44,885 nucleotides of DNA from Lactiplantibacillus dongliensis (GCF_005405105.1 NZ_BJDK01000030.1:1-44885), one strand, 5' to 3'. Counted from the stretch's first letter, positions 27,082-35,607 are shown. The notes: generated by a model from the letters alone, not told the origin. Program-made: numbers and translations.

Positions 27082-29619
27082 CTATGCTAACTCAAACTTC
27101 TGGAAATGGGCTTTCAAGTAATCCAACGTCAAACTTTTAGCCGTTTTAATCAACTGCTTAGGTTCACCACTAGCCATTAATCGACCCCCAGCCTGACCGC
27201 CTTTAGGTCCCAAGTCAATTAAATAATCGGCATTGGTCATCAAGTCTAGATCATGGGTGATGATAATAATTGTGGCGCCTTTCGCCTTCAAACTATTAAT
27301 CACGCCCAGCAATGTTTGGACATCTTGAGGATGCAAGCCCACAGAAGGTTCATCAAAAATAAACAGTGTTTTGTTTTGACGCTTATTCAAATGACTCATC
27401 AGCTTTAACCGTTGGGCTTCACCGCCCGACAAACTCGGCGTGCTTTCGCCTAAATGCAAATAGCCTAGACCCATCTCATCCAACAATTGTAACTGTTTCT
27501 CAATCTTAGGGACGGCTTCAAAAACAGCTAAGGCATCACGGACGGATAAATTCAACAAATCGACAATGTTATAGCCATGCCAGCGAATCTGCTGAATCTC
27601 ATCCTTGTAGCGCGTGCCATGGCAGTATGGACAGACTTCTTCCATATCTGGTAAATATTGAATATCCAGTGTAATCGTGCCGAGCCCACCACATTGCTCA
27701 CAGGCCCCTTGCTTATTATTGTACGAAAAATAAGCAAGACCGTATTTTTTAGCTTTGGCAGCTGGCAAACTCGCAAATAATCGCCGTAAATTATCCATAA
27801 TTGTCGTGTAAGTCGCAATTGTTGACCGCGTATTTTTACCGATGGGCTTCGCATCGACAGACACGACATCGGTTAGATGGGTTTTAAGCCGCTTCACTTG
27901 TTTGGGCAACGCTGCCTTTTCATTAACCGCTTTGATCGCGGGCACTAGACTATCTAAGATTAGACTCGTCTTCCCAGCACCGGAAAAGCCAGTGACCGCT
28001 GTAATTTCATTACCCGGAATCGAAACAGCCACGTCGTGTAAATTAAAGTAATCTTGCACTTCGAATTCGGTCGTCAACTCACTCGCTTTTTTAGCAGTCG
28101 GCACCTTAGCATGCATAATCGACGCTTGACCTGAGATATACGGGCCAATCAACGATTTTGGATTACCGACTAACGATTGCGGCGTACCTTCAGCGATCAC
28201 CTTTCCACCAGCATCGCCGGAACCGGGACCAATCTCAATCACCCAATCAGCCGCTTCAATGATATCGACTTCATGATCAACGACCACTAACGAATTTCCT
28301 TGGGCAATCAGCTCTCTAAAGATACGAATCAAGCCTTTGACGTTATCTGGATGTAGCCCAATCGACGGTTCATCCAAAACATACAACACGCCAGTCGTCT
28401 CCGTTCGAATCGTCTTGGCAAGTTGGAGTCGTTGTAATTCACCGGTAGACAACGTATTCCCATTGCGTGCTAACGTTAAGTAGTCCAGCCCTAGTTCCAG
28501 CAGTGGCCGCAACGTATCCGTTAAGTTTTTAAATAGAATGGTCGCCATCGCCGTCATTTCTTGTGGCAAGTCTTGTTGGGCTTCAGCTTGCCAATCAGCT
28601 AAAGTTCCCAGCGTGAGATCCGCGACTTCGGCAATGTTCTTACCGCCAACTAATTGCGTTAATAATTCCGGATTCAAGCGTGTCCCATGACAAGTTGGGC
28701 AAACTGAAAAGTGGAAGAATTGGTTCACCTTATTAATTGCGCGTTCACTTTTAACCGTTTTAAGTGAATCATAGACCGCCGCATGGGCATTTTCATACAA
28801 CGTTTTATCGGTATGGAAGACCCGCCCCGTTGACGTCCGAAAGTCGACCGGATATTGTTTCTTCGCGCCATTCAACACAATGTCTTTTTCATGATCAGTT
28901 AAGTCTTTATAAGGAACATTGATGCGCACGCCCAGGGTTTCTGCCACAGTCGGCATAAAGTTCCGACCAGGTAAATGCCATGACGCTACGACCCCTTCAG
29001 CCAGGCTCAAATTCTCATCGCCAATTAATTTGGCTTCATCTAATTCCCGAACTTTCCCGGTCCCATGACATTCTGGACAAGCGCCACCAGAATTGAAGGC
29101 AAAGTCTTCCGCAGACTTCGCCATAAATTCAACGCCGCATTCTGGACACGTCACATACCCCATCTTGCTATCGGCGCCACCGGGAAGGTCCATCGACTGC
29201 GCCACTTTGAGACTAGGCGCCAGTCGATGCCCGTTGGGACAAACCATTGAGCCCAACCGTGAAAAAATCAATCGGACCACGTTGAACAATTCACTCATCG
29301 ATCCGACGGTTGACCGTTCAGACGGGACACTCGGCCGTTGACGTAAAGCAATCGCGGACGGAATATGCTTGACTTCTTGGACTTGCGAACGTTTGCTTTG
29401 ACCAATACGCCGCCGTGTATAGGTTGAGAGTGCCTCTAGATAGCGCCGCGACCCTTCCGCATACAAAATGCCCATCGCTAACGAGCTCTTACCTGATCCC
29501 GAAGGCCCTGAAATAGCCACAAAGCGATTTAGGGGAATATCAACATTAATATTTTTTAAATTATGGACGTTACCGCCCCGTACACTAATATGTTCAATCT
29601 GCTTTTCATTCGTTACCAT
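27082..29619 (-). CDS. uvrA2: Class II UvrA-like ABC ATPase without UvrB-binding domain
   Basis: Tandem ABC ATPase of 845 aa related to the damage-recognition subunit of nucleotide excision repair. First half: Walker A GPSGSGKSSLA (about 36-46), RSTVGSMSELF, and the signature LSTGELQRLQL with VLYVLDEPSIGLHP. Second half: GFSGAGKTSLI, LSGGEAQRLKL and FIFDEPSVGLHP. CxxC zinc pairs occur as CPECHGTG, CPTCHGTR, CEQCGGLG and CPYCHGTR. Between IFSRLGSMVCP and CPECGVEF only about 45 residues remain, where canonical UvrA carries the roughly 120-residue UvrB-binding part; total length is about 100 aa shorter than UvrA1. That marks class II UvrA, linked in other bacteria to tolerance of DNA-binding drugs. 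A partner cannot be named from the neighbours. Confidence 0.9.
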   Translation of the reverse strand: MVTNEKQIEHISVRGGNVHNLKNINVDIPLNRFVAISGPSGSGKSSLAMGILYAEGSRRYLEALSTYTRRRIGQSKRSQVQEVKHIPSAIALRQRPSVPSERSTVGSMSELFNVVRLIFSRLGSMVCPNGHRLAPSLKVAQSMDLPGGADSKMGYVTCPECGVEFMAKSAEDFAFNSGGACPECHGTGKVRELDEAKLIGDENLSLAEGVVASWHLPGRNFMPTVAETLGVRINVPYKDLTDHEKDIVLNGAKKQYPVDFRTSTGRVFHTDKTLYENAHAAVYDSLKTVKSERAINKVNQFFHFSVCPTCHGTRLNPELLTQLVGGKNIAEVADLTLGTLADWQAEAQQDLPQEMTAMATILFKNLTDTLRPLLELGLDYLTLARNGNTLSTGELQRLQLAKTIRTETTGVLYVLDEPSIGLHPDNVKGLIRIFRELIAQGNSLVVVDHEVDIIEAADWVIEIGPGSGDAGGKVIAEGTPQSLVGNPKSLIGPYISGQASIMHAKVPTAKKASELTTEFEVQDYFNLHDVAVSIPGNEITAVTGFSGAGKTSLILDSLVPAIKAVNEKAALPKQVKRLKTHLTDVVSVDAKPIGKNTRSTIATYTTIMDNLRRLFASLPAAKAKKYGLAYFSYNNKQGACEQCGGLGTITLDIQYLPDMEEVCPYCHGTRYKDEIQQIRWHGYNIVDLLNLSVRDALAVFEAVPKIEKQLQLLDEMGLGYLHLGESTPSLSGGEAQRLKLMSHLNKRQNKTLFIFDEPSVGLHPQDVQTLLGVINSLKAKGATIIIITHDLDLMTNADYLIDLGPKGGQAGGRLMASGEPKQLIKTAKSLTLDYLKAHFQKFELA

Positions 29620-29802
29620 AATTAGCCACCTTTAATCTCAATCCTAACCTAATCCAGATTATTTTGAAAACAAACCTACATTGGACTCAGCTTTAATCAT
29701 AAACTGTCCCGTTTGGTTACAGTCAATAGGAATAACGAAATTTATTTACAAAAGTTGGTCATTTCATCATCAAGGCCACTAATCCACCATAGCTTTAATC
29801 AC

Positions 29803-29838
29803 AAAAAAAGAGCCTTTGGATTTTACAACCCAAAGACC
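29803..29838 (-). terminator. Terminator after DUF2442-like gene
   Basis: TCTTTGGG pairs with CCAAAGGCT-type arm and a run of seven T follows on the minus strand. The rest of the 29620-30013 gap holds no gene I can support. Confidence 0.7.
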
Positions 29839-30013
29839 CGATTACCTCATAACGTAAATTATCAGGATTTTCGAGCATACCCGACCATGGGTACGCCTAC
29901 GCGTCTAATCATACCATGACTGGACACCGTTTAAAAGTCAAAATTCATTATGACCATAATTAAACCTTTATAAGTGGGTATTTCACGTTTGATGCGTTGG
30001 ATTAAGTTACCAC

Positions 30014-30334
30014 TTACGACTTACCTTTAATACCTGAGACGAGATTAATCTGTTCCTGACTATTTTCCCAAAGTTCTTGCGGCGTGTAGACATCTTTATC
30101 AAAAAGAATCACTGCGCCATTCGGTTCAACCCGTGCATTTGAGCCAAACCACGCCCAAGTCGGTGCCATTAGCAAGTTAAGCCGGTTGCCCTTCCCCCGC
30201 TTAGGCGACCACGCCGACACATAATTATCCATATAATGAGTTCGCATATATCGAGTCTGACCATTATCAAATTCGATAGCTAACAAGTTCGCAGCCATCC
30301 AAACCTTGACGGCCTTTGGAAAATCCGGTGACAT
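30014..30334 (-). CDS. DUF2442-like small protein
   Basis: A 106-aa soluble protein. The N-terminal half (PKAVKVWMAANLLAIEFDNG) and the end (VEPNGAVILFDKDVYTPQELWENS) fit the layout of DUF2442 proteins, in which a strand-rich domain ends in a LYExS-like motif. DUF2442 proteins are small and of unknown role; some lie beside toxin-like genes, but no such partner is adjacent here. The second of two adjacent ATG codons suits the GAGGAGGGG ribosome site best (6 bp). The assignment is from pattern only. Confidence 0.6.
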   Translation of the reverse strand: MSPDFPKAVKVWMAANLLAIEFDNGQTRYMRTHYMDNYVSAWSPKRGKGNRLNLLMAPTWAWFGSNARVEPNGAVILFDKDVYTPQELWENSQEQINLVSGIKGKS

Positions 30335-30591
30335 CATTAACCCCTCCTCAAAATTGAGCTAGACATTGGCAAAAAACAGCTTTTCTAACCGCGACCAATC
30401 TCAACAACTTGTCGCTGTTTTGAAAGCTTTAGGATAGTCGCATCAATGCCATTTAAGAAAGCGCTATCATTAATCTCATATTAACACGATTTCAACTAAA
30501 CGGACGATTTAGTTTTAATTACCAGGTTAACCAGTACGTTGCCATCGATGCGCTTCGACCCCTTCGGCGATGGGTAAAGTGACGACTACGG

Positions 30592-30619
30592 TTGTTTTAC
30601 GGCCTATAGCTAGTATAAT
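30592..30619 (+). promoter_or_regulatory. Promoter for 94-aa / metallothionein-like gene pair
   Basis: TTGTTT, a 16-bp spacer and TATAAT, about 40 bp upstream of the ATG at 30661. The rest of the 30335-30591 gap shows no gene. Confidence 0.65.
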
Positions 30620-30660
30620 ACAGGTATGTCCTAAATCTTTTACCTAAGAGGGGTCTTAGC

Positions 30661-30945
30661 ATGACTGAATATTTTCTTGTTAATCACCAAGATTATTTCG
30701 CGGCTGGCTTTATTGTGAATAACGGCGCCGCGTATATCGATACCACGACGGGACTCGACACCGCAGCAACCGCCAAGACTGATGATCCGGCACGGGCTAA
30801 AGCCGCGCTATATCAACAGGTGCTGACTCGCCCCACTGTCGGTAGTGAACGTAACCAATTAACTGAGCCCGAACAAGTTCAGCTAACTCAACAACTTGAT
30901 GACCGATTTAAAGTCATCAGCACGGACAACTTACAAAGTTGTTAA
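30661..30945 (+). CDS. Hypothetical 94-aa protein
   Basis: Unknown soluble protein. AGAGGGG precedes the ATG by seven bases and a good promoter lies upstream. The sequence has a strand-rich start (EYFLVNHQDYFAAGFIVNNG), an Ala/Asp/Thr middle and a Gln-rich helix near the C-terminus, ending in a single Cys. The next gene, a cysteine-rich 58-aa protein, begins 24 bp downstream with no terminator between, so the two are probably co-transcribed and may share a role in metal handling (inference). Confidence 0.7.
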   Translation: MTEYFLVNHQDYFAAGFIVNNGAAYIDTTTGLDTAATAKTDDPARAKAALYQQVLTRPTVGSERNQLTEPEQVQLTQQLDDRFKVISTDNLQSC

Positions 30946-30969
30946 TCCACTTAATCCGAGGCGATCATA

Positions 30970-31146
30970 ATGACCGAAAATATTAAAAAGAACGAGACTA
31001 AAAAGGATGACAATCCATTTTGTCATGCCGGCATGACCTGTGCGCCTGGCTGTGGTTGCGCCAGTAGCGATGGCATCTGCCGTTGTCCAATGATTTCAGA
31101 ACGCAAATGTGCCTGCGACGGCTTCTGTGGGGTCCCTAAACACTAA
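30970..31146 (+). CDS. Cysteine-rich metallothionein-like small protein
   Basis: A 58-aa ORF with nine cysteines and two histidines. After a charged N-terminus (MTENIKKNETKKDD) come FCHAGMTCAPGCGCASS, then GICRCP and KCACDGFCG. The three CxC pairs plus isolated Cys and His residues are what small metal-thiolate proteins look like, so binding of Zn, Cd or Cu is inferred; alternatively it could be an electron-transfer or folding-limited secreted peptide, but there is no signal sequence. A GAGG ribosome site lies nine bases upstream. It follows the 94-aa gene by 24 bp and is closed by a strong terminator, so it ends a two-gene operon. Confidence 0.75.
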   Translation: MTENIKKNETKKDDNPFCHAGMTCAPGCGCASSDGICRCPMISERKCACDGFCGVPKH

Positions 31147-31200
31147 TAGCTGACCTCTTCATGGCGCTGAAGTTGTCCCATTTTAAGCACAATTACTCAA

Positions 31201-31247
31201 AACGTACCGTCAAGCCTCAGATTACTACGGCTTGACGGTACGTTTTT
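31201..31247 (+). terminator. Terminator after metallothionein-like gene
   Basis: A perfect 16-bp stem (AACGTACCGTCAAGCC with GGCTTGACGGTACGTT), 12-nt loop, then TTTTT. Confidence 0.95.
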
Positions 31248-31361
31248 AAAATATCATAAGTATTCGGCGCTAATCTAAAGTCAACGCCTGCTGGTTGGAC
31301 TTACCGCCTACCGGTTGAATAACTGAACTTAAAATAATCAATCGTTAACTTTTTAATCCCC

Positions 31362-31448
31362 GTTAGTTAACACCGGGTGGGCCAGAATTAGCTTTCAAAC
31401 GCGGCCACCACGTTCCAGCCGATTCTGACCCAACCAGAGTGACAGTTT
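31362..31448 (-). repeat. Reduced copy (D) of dispersed structured repeat
   Basis: Minus-strand copy with the left arm gggtcagaatcggct, complete hairpin 1 (AACGTGG/CCGCGTT with a G-U pair) and right arm agctaattctggccc. Hairpins 2 and 3 are cleanly missing. It sits in a convergent gene gap. Confidence 0.85.
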
Positions 31449-31518
31449 AAGCCTACTAGCACCAAGCGTAATTGTTAACTCATTCAAGTAACCCTTTCAT
31501 TTTTCACTAGGATTAAAA

Positions 31519-32928
31519 TCATCGGCTGAAGAAGCGGTAACACCGGCGTAAAAGCTCCTCAGGCGATTCATTGTAAACTAAATCAAGGTCATGACGCGCC
31601 TTGAGCTGCGCTTTACCAACCGTCGCTAACAAGCTGTGCGACACCCCTTCACTCAGCAGTAACGTATAGTCAATTTGCTTGGATAATGCAGTAGTCGTGA
31701 TCCATGAAATACTGCGTTCTTGATCATTCACGATTATCGGATCGATTCCAAACGAGCGGAACATCTGATTGAGTCGCTGTGTCCGTTGCCAAGTAACCAC
31801 CAGCACCTTTTTCCCAGTCAACTTAGCCACGGCATCCGCCGGCAATAAACTTCGGTAATCCTTACGCGCATGGCGTCGGTGTAGCTGTACCTCATGCTGC
31901 AGTCGTAATTGGCTAGGTGTAACATCACGAAAGACCGTCGTAACCAAAACCCGATTACCATCAATTTTCCCCGCATAAACAACGTTCTCCGATAGCCGTT
32001 TCTTAGCCGGGCCAACACATCGATACTGTTGATAAGCCTGACCATTAACTACTTGAAAATAATAACCGCCCCGGTGCTTAACCAAATAACCAAAAATTCG
32101 GTTACCATCATTCACCATCACGTCTTCTAACAGAATCTTCCGATACTGCTGATAAGCACTCGGTAACCACTTAACAGTCCCTATCCGGTCAACCGTTAGC
32201 TCACGCATCACCTGATCTACTAACGGCAACGTTGTTAACTGCGACTGATTCTTAGGCTGACGTCGCAACTGTATGTTTTCTTTTAACAACATTGCGGTCC
32301 GTTCATGCGCTCTTTGAAGGGCAGTATTCAATCCCATCACTTGGTGTTTAAAATCATGATGCTGCTTAAGTTTCTCTTTTTCTTTAGCCGTAATCGGTCG
32401 TTGTTCCTGATTAAGGGTTGCTTGCCGCCGCGCTTCGGTCATTTTTTTCTCAGCTTGAGCTGCAATAATCAAACTATACGTGAGCCAATCACTAGCCCCG
32501 TTAATATAAGTTTCAGTCTGTGTTAATCGGTGTCGAAGATTCTGCTGATCTACCAATACTTGGTCACGACTCTGTTGAAGCTGTACAACCTGAGCTTTGG
32601 TTTGTTGCAAGTTCGCTTGCGTTGCTTGCAATTGATGCTTCATTTGGTGTAATTGTTGCCGCAATGCATGCGCCTGATCTTGGTCCTGTTTCGATTGTTT
32701 AAGCTTGTTTAATTGCCGTTTTAAACGTCGATTTTCTTGTTTTAACTTAGCATCTGGCTTCTCTTTAGTAGCCACTACTGGTTTTGGTGTTGCAGGTGCA
32801 GCCGTTGACACATGGCGCTTGCAATAACGCTCAATTAACGCCTGCTTAGCTTCTCGTGCCTGGTCTTGATAGTCAAAACGTTCAGCTTGATCACTCTTTT
32901 TATCAAGTTGATAAGTCATCTTTTTCAC
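31519..32928 (-). CDS. Coiled-coil protein with DUF2325-like C-terminal domain
   Basis: A 469-aa soluble protein. A short basic N-terminus and an Ala/Pro linker lead into a long Gln/Lys/Leu-rich coiled coil (about 65-150), a further helical part (to about 230), a strand-rich middle (VKWLPSAYQQYRKILLEDVMVNDGNRIFGYL) and a C-terminal Rossmann-like unit from about 375 (KKVLVVTWQRTQ...GIDPIIVND...DYTLLLSEGVSHSLLATVGKA). The last part fits DUF2325, whose function is not settled. GTG 32928 is chosen because GGAGGGG lies eight bases upstream; a TTG at 32949 and an ATG at 32919 share the frame. Confidence 0.75.
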   Translation of the reverse strand: MKKMTYQLDKKSDQAERFDYQDQAREAKQALIERYCKRHVSTAAPATPKPVVATKEKPDAKLKQENRRLKRQLNKLKQSKQDQDQAHALRQQLHQMKHQLQATQANLQQTKAQVVQLQQSRDQVLVDQQNLRHRLTQTETYINGASDWLTYSLIIAAQAEKKMTEARRQATLNQEQRPITAKEKEKLKQHHDFKHQVMGLNTALQRAHERTAMLLKENIQLRRQPKNQSQLTTLPLVDQVMRELTVDRIGTVKWLPSAYQQYRKILLEDVMVNDGNRIFGYLVKHRGGYYFQVVNGQAYQQYRCVGPAKKRLSENVVYAGKIDGNRVLVTTVFRDVTPSQLRLQHEVQLHRRHARKDYRSLLPADAVAKLTGKKVLVVTWQRTQRLNQMFRSFGIDPIIVNDQERSISWITTTALSKQIDYTLLLSEGVSHSLLATVGKAQLKARHDLDLVYNESPEELLRRCYRFFSR

Positions 32929-33101
32929 CCCATATTCCCCTCCGCTCAACTAATTTATTTAAGTGTATCACGGATATTGCGAAAGGGGAACGCACGTTTA
33001 TAGATGGGTTAATGATTTATACGCTACACATCATTAGTTACAGCCGAAAATATTTTTTCTTAAATATTCAGGGAACAATAAATTCATCATTTAAGCTCAA
33101 C

Positions 33102-33131
33102 TAAAAAGGGACCGATACCAGATATCGGTCC
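33102..33131 (-). terminator. Terminator after 50-aa ORF
   Basis: A 9-bp stem (GGACCGATA with TATCGGTCC) followed by TTTTT on the minus strand, three bases beyond the stop of the 50-aa ORF. Confidence 0.85.
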
Positions 33132-33133
33132 TC

Positions 33134-33286
33134 TTACAAAATGACTAGTGACTCTATCTCTGCCTTTGACAACTTAACAGCCAATTTTTTGTTCACCCGC
33201 TGATACACCAACTTGGTATAACAAACATGTTTTTTAATTTGCACTAAGTGTCCCTGAGTAATTAGATTTACATTTTCGTCTGTCAA
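33134..33286 (-). CDS. Hypothetical 50-aa protein
   Basis: A short ORF starting TTG with a purine-rich stretch (GGAAAGGA) upstream and a strong terminator immediately after its stop. The product is basic, with GHLVQIKKHVCYTKLVYQR in the middle and an amphipathic C-terminal helix (AVKLSKAEIESLVIL). I recognise no family. The close terminator and orderly composition argue for a real gene, but size keeps confidence low. Confidence 0.5.
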   Translation of the reverse strand: MTDENVNLITQGHLVQIKKHVCYTKLVYQRVNKKLAVKLSKAEIESLVIL

Positions 33287-33476
33287 TTTTATTTTCCTTT
33301 CCTAAATACTTTTCTAGTTACTACTGATAATATTTGTCCTAAAAAGAGCCGCCCCAGATTCAGAGCCGCCCTAATTTAATTGATAATTATTTTTCCAGCT
33401 TTGTCTTGATTAACACTAAAATTGCTGACACAACACAATTCAAACTAAAAATTGATTTTTCTTATTTCAATAACCA

Positions 33477-33720
33477 TCATTTAATTAGACGATAGTATTG
33501 ATTAGGTGACGTCGGTGCTCCTGCAACTCTCTCCAAAATTCCCATTACAGTTAAATGTTTTAGTGCATTTCTAACCGAACTCAGACTATAATTATCTACA
33601 GCTGCCGACAATTCACGCGTACGGACTGTTCCATGCTCATACGCGAGCCCCACAGCTGCCTGTTCAATAAAGTTTAATTGTTTCCAGTCTTCTCCAATTT
33701 TTGATTCTAAATCATCATTT
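33477..33720 (-). pseudogene. C-terminal winged-helix fragment of a broken gene
   Basis: The frame reads DDLESKIGEDWKQLNFIEQA, then an HTH-like stretch (TRELSAAVDNYSLSSVRNAL, then KHLTVMGILERVAG) to a stop at 33477-33479. This is what the C-terminal winged helix of Fic-type or AlbA/ATPase-type regulatory proteins looks like (family not certain). There is no start codon or upstream domain. Just upstream the frame runs into a 40-bp tandem array; in another frame the array reads KENYGAVASIVEL, which could have continued into DDLESK before a frameshift. The gene therefore seems broken by repeat growth and deletion. Confidence 0.6.
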
Positions 33721-33980
33721 GAGCTCTACAATACTAGCTACAGCTCCGTAATTCTCTTTCAAGCTCTACAGTACTAGCCACAGCTCCGTAATTCTCTTTC
33801 AAGCTCTACAATACTAGCTACAGCTCCGTAATTCTCTTTCAAGCTCTACAATACTAGCTACAGCTCCATAATTCTCTTTTGAGCTCTGCAATACTAGCCA
33901 CAGCTCCATAATTCTCTTTTGAGCTCTGCAATACTAGCCACAGCTCCGTAATTCTCTTTCAAGCTCTACAATATTAACTA
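33721..33980 (-). repeat. 40-bp tandem repeat array, 6.5 units
   Basis: Six full units of 40 bp (unit starts 33721, 33761, 33801, 33841, 33881, 33921) and a half unit. Each has the form [ga]agctct[ag]ca.tacta then gc[tc]acagctcc[ga]taat, then tctctttt or tctctttc. Units differ at a few shared positions (g/a, t/c), so homogenisation is partial. Since 40 is not a multiple of three, each unit shifts the frame. Confidence 0.95.
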
Positions 33981-34040
33981 CTGTTTTAAATACTAAGTTT
34001 ACTTTTTAGTATACCAGCTTTTAAATACTATATATGTACC

Positions 34041-34072
34041 AAAAAAGAGACAGCCACAGCCATCCCTCTCAA
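34041..34072 (-). terminator. Terminator after 81-aa protein gene
   Basis: An imperfect stem of AGAGGGATGGC with GCTGTCTCT is followed by six T on the minus strand, about 12 bp after the stop. Confidence 0.7.
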
Positions 34073-34082
34073 ATTCATCTAT

Positions 34083-34328
34083 TTACTTAGCTACTTCATG
34101 ATTTTCATCCAACATATATTGGAATTCAATCGTCCCAGCCAACAAGTCGGCTTTAAACAAGCCTTGCGTCCCGTTGTTTTCATCTGACATCACAACGAAG
34201 TAACTAGCTCCTTCGTCAACGACGTGTTGGAAACTCACGTATTCGCCCTTAAAACCATTCTTACGAAACAACCCAATAATCCGGATCATTTCGCGTTGTG
34301 TGACTTCGTTTGCTGCTGTTTCACTCAT
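34083..34328 (-). CDS. Hypothetical 81-aa protein
   Basis: Small acidic soluble protein (MSETAANEVTQREMIRIIGL...). A helical start is followed by strands (GEYVSFQHVVDEGASYFVVM, LLAGTIEFQYML). I know no function for it. I prefer ATG 34328, with AGGGG about ten bases upstream, over the in-frame start at 34349. It has its own terminator and lies downstream of the 71-aa gene with a 129-bp gap. Confidence 0.7.
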   Translation of the reverse strand: MSETAANEVTQREMIRIIGLFRKNGFKGEYVSFQHVVDEGASYFVVMSDENNGTQGLFKADLLAGTIEFQYMLDENHEVAK

Positions 34329-34457
34329 GTATTCAAATACCCCTATCAATTTCTCTTCGTCTTAACCAATCAAATCTTATGCTTTACATCTATATAGGTG
34401 CCACGGGAATTACGGGGAGCTTTTTCACGCCACTCACAATTCGCTAAATCTTAATGG

Positions 34458-34673
34458 CTAGTAACCACTATCTGACTTCAACTCAGCCAACTTATCTTCA
34501 ATTAACTGATTCGCAATGCCAAAAGCTTTCAGTCGGCGTTTGGCTAAAGTCAATTGCGACTTATACCGTGATGGATTTTCTTTAGCTTCAAAAGTCTTCA
34601 CAACTTCACGAATCTTATGCAAGGTTGAATCAATTTGCCGTTTGGCTTCTATTAATTCTGCTTCATCATACAT
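34458..34673 (-). CDS. Hypothetical 71-aa helical protein
   Basis: Small, strongly charged, all-helical protein (MYDEAELIEAKRQIDSTLHK...IANQLIEDKLAELKSDSGY), probably a helical hairpin. Start ATG 34673 has AAGGGGGA seven bases upstream; the in-frame ATG at 34733 lacks such a site. Function unknown. It lies 200 bp downstream of gpmA, beyond the gpmA terminator. Confidence 0.7.
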   Translation of the reverse strand: MYDEAELIEAKRQIDSTLHKIREVVKTFEAKENPSRYKSQLTLAKRRLKAFGIANQLIEDKLAELKSDSGY

Positions 34674-34816
34674 GCAAAGTCCCCCTTGATTTTTAGAAAA
34701 TGCATCAACTAACTTGAAAGTGGCAGTGTCCATTTAGCGTCCACTAGCGGCCGTTTGTTGTCATTAATTGCCAATCTAATCCTAAGTTATCTCAACTTAG
34801 CCAGTTTTAAAGCCAT

Positions 34817-34851
34817 AAAAAAGCGCCCCCCACTAAGCGGGCGCTTCTTGA
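34817..34851 (-). terminator. Terminator of gpmA
   Basis: AAGCGCCC pairs with GGGCGCTT on the minus strand, followed by TTTT, about 25 bp past the gpmA stop. Confidence 0.92.
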
Positions 34852-34874
34852 AAATCTAGTAAATAATCAGCTGA

Positions 34875-35567
34875 TTATTTGCCTAACTTTTCTTTGCCTA
34901 AAACGTTCAACTTTTCGTCGAAGTCATAAACAACTGGTTCACCAGTAGCCATTTCCAAGTTCATGATATCATCATCAGAGATGTTTTCGATGTACTTGCT
35001 TAAGGCACGTAATGAGTTACCATGGGCTGCGATGATGACATTCTTGCCATCAAGCAACTTAGGTGCAATTTGGTCTTCCCAGAAAGGCATAACCCGTTCC
35101 AAGGTAACCTTCAAGTTTTCGCCACCAGGGACGATGTTAGGGTCTAAGTCAGCATAACGACGATCGTTAACAGCTGAACCTTCATCATCAGCACTCAATA
35201 ATGGAGGTAAAACGTCGTATGAACGACGCCAGATATGAACTTGGTCGTCACCGTATTTTTCAGCGGTTTCCTTCTTGTTCAAACCTTGTAAAGCGCCATA
35301 ATGACGTTCGTTTAAGCGCCAAGTCTTGGTTTCAGGAATCCAAAGTTGGTCAGATTCTTCCAAAACATAGTGCAATGTCTTGATGGCACGAGTCAAAACT
35401 GAAGTGAAGGCGTAATCGAACTTCAAGCCGGCTTCGGCAACTTTCTTACCAGCAGCCTTGGCTTCTTCAACACCCTTTTCACTTAAATCAACGTCAACCC
35501 AACCCGTAAATTGGTTTGACAGGTTCCATTCACTTTGACCGTGACGAATCAATACTAATTTTGCCAT
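34875..35567 (-). CDS. gpmA: 2,3-bisphosphoglycerate-dependent phosphoglycerate mutase
   Basis: Glycolytic and gluconeogenic enzyme of 230 aa that interconverts 3- and 2-phosphoglycerate in the cytoplasm. The catalytic signature [18 protein letters not shown] (His at about 9) is at the N-terminus; [15 protein letters not shown], the family glutamate region, and [10 protein letters not shown] with the second catalytic histidine are present. Full normal length. It is monocistronic with a clear promoter and terminator. ATG 35567 has AGAGG twelve bases upstream. It may be one of several mutase paralogues in the genome (inference from the genus). Confidence 0.95.
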   Translation of the reverse strand: MAKLVLIRHGQSEWNLSNQFTGWVDVDLSEKGVEEAKAAGKKVAEAGLKFDYAFTSVLTRAIKTLHYVLEESDQLWIPETKTWRLNERHYGALQGLNKKETAEKYGDDQVHIWRRSYDVLPPLLSADDEGSAVNDRRYADLDPNIVPGGENLKVTLERVMPFWEDQIAPKLLDGKNVIIAAHGNSLRALSKYIENISDDDIMNLEMATGEPVVYDFDEKLNVLGKEKLGK

Positions 35568-35607
35568 AGCAGTTAATGACCTCTTTCATTTATTATTTAC
35601 TTCATTC

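Noticed and set aside
33336-33375. GC-rich segment with repeated agagccgccc, looked at as a terminator
   Set aside because: The two arms are direct, not inverted, repeats, so they cannot form the hairpin.
33721-33980. Possible CRISPR array
   Set aside because: The 40-bp units are directly abutting with no spacers, and no cas genes are present.
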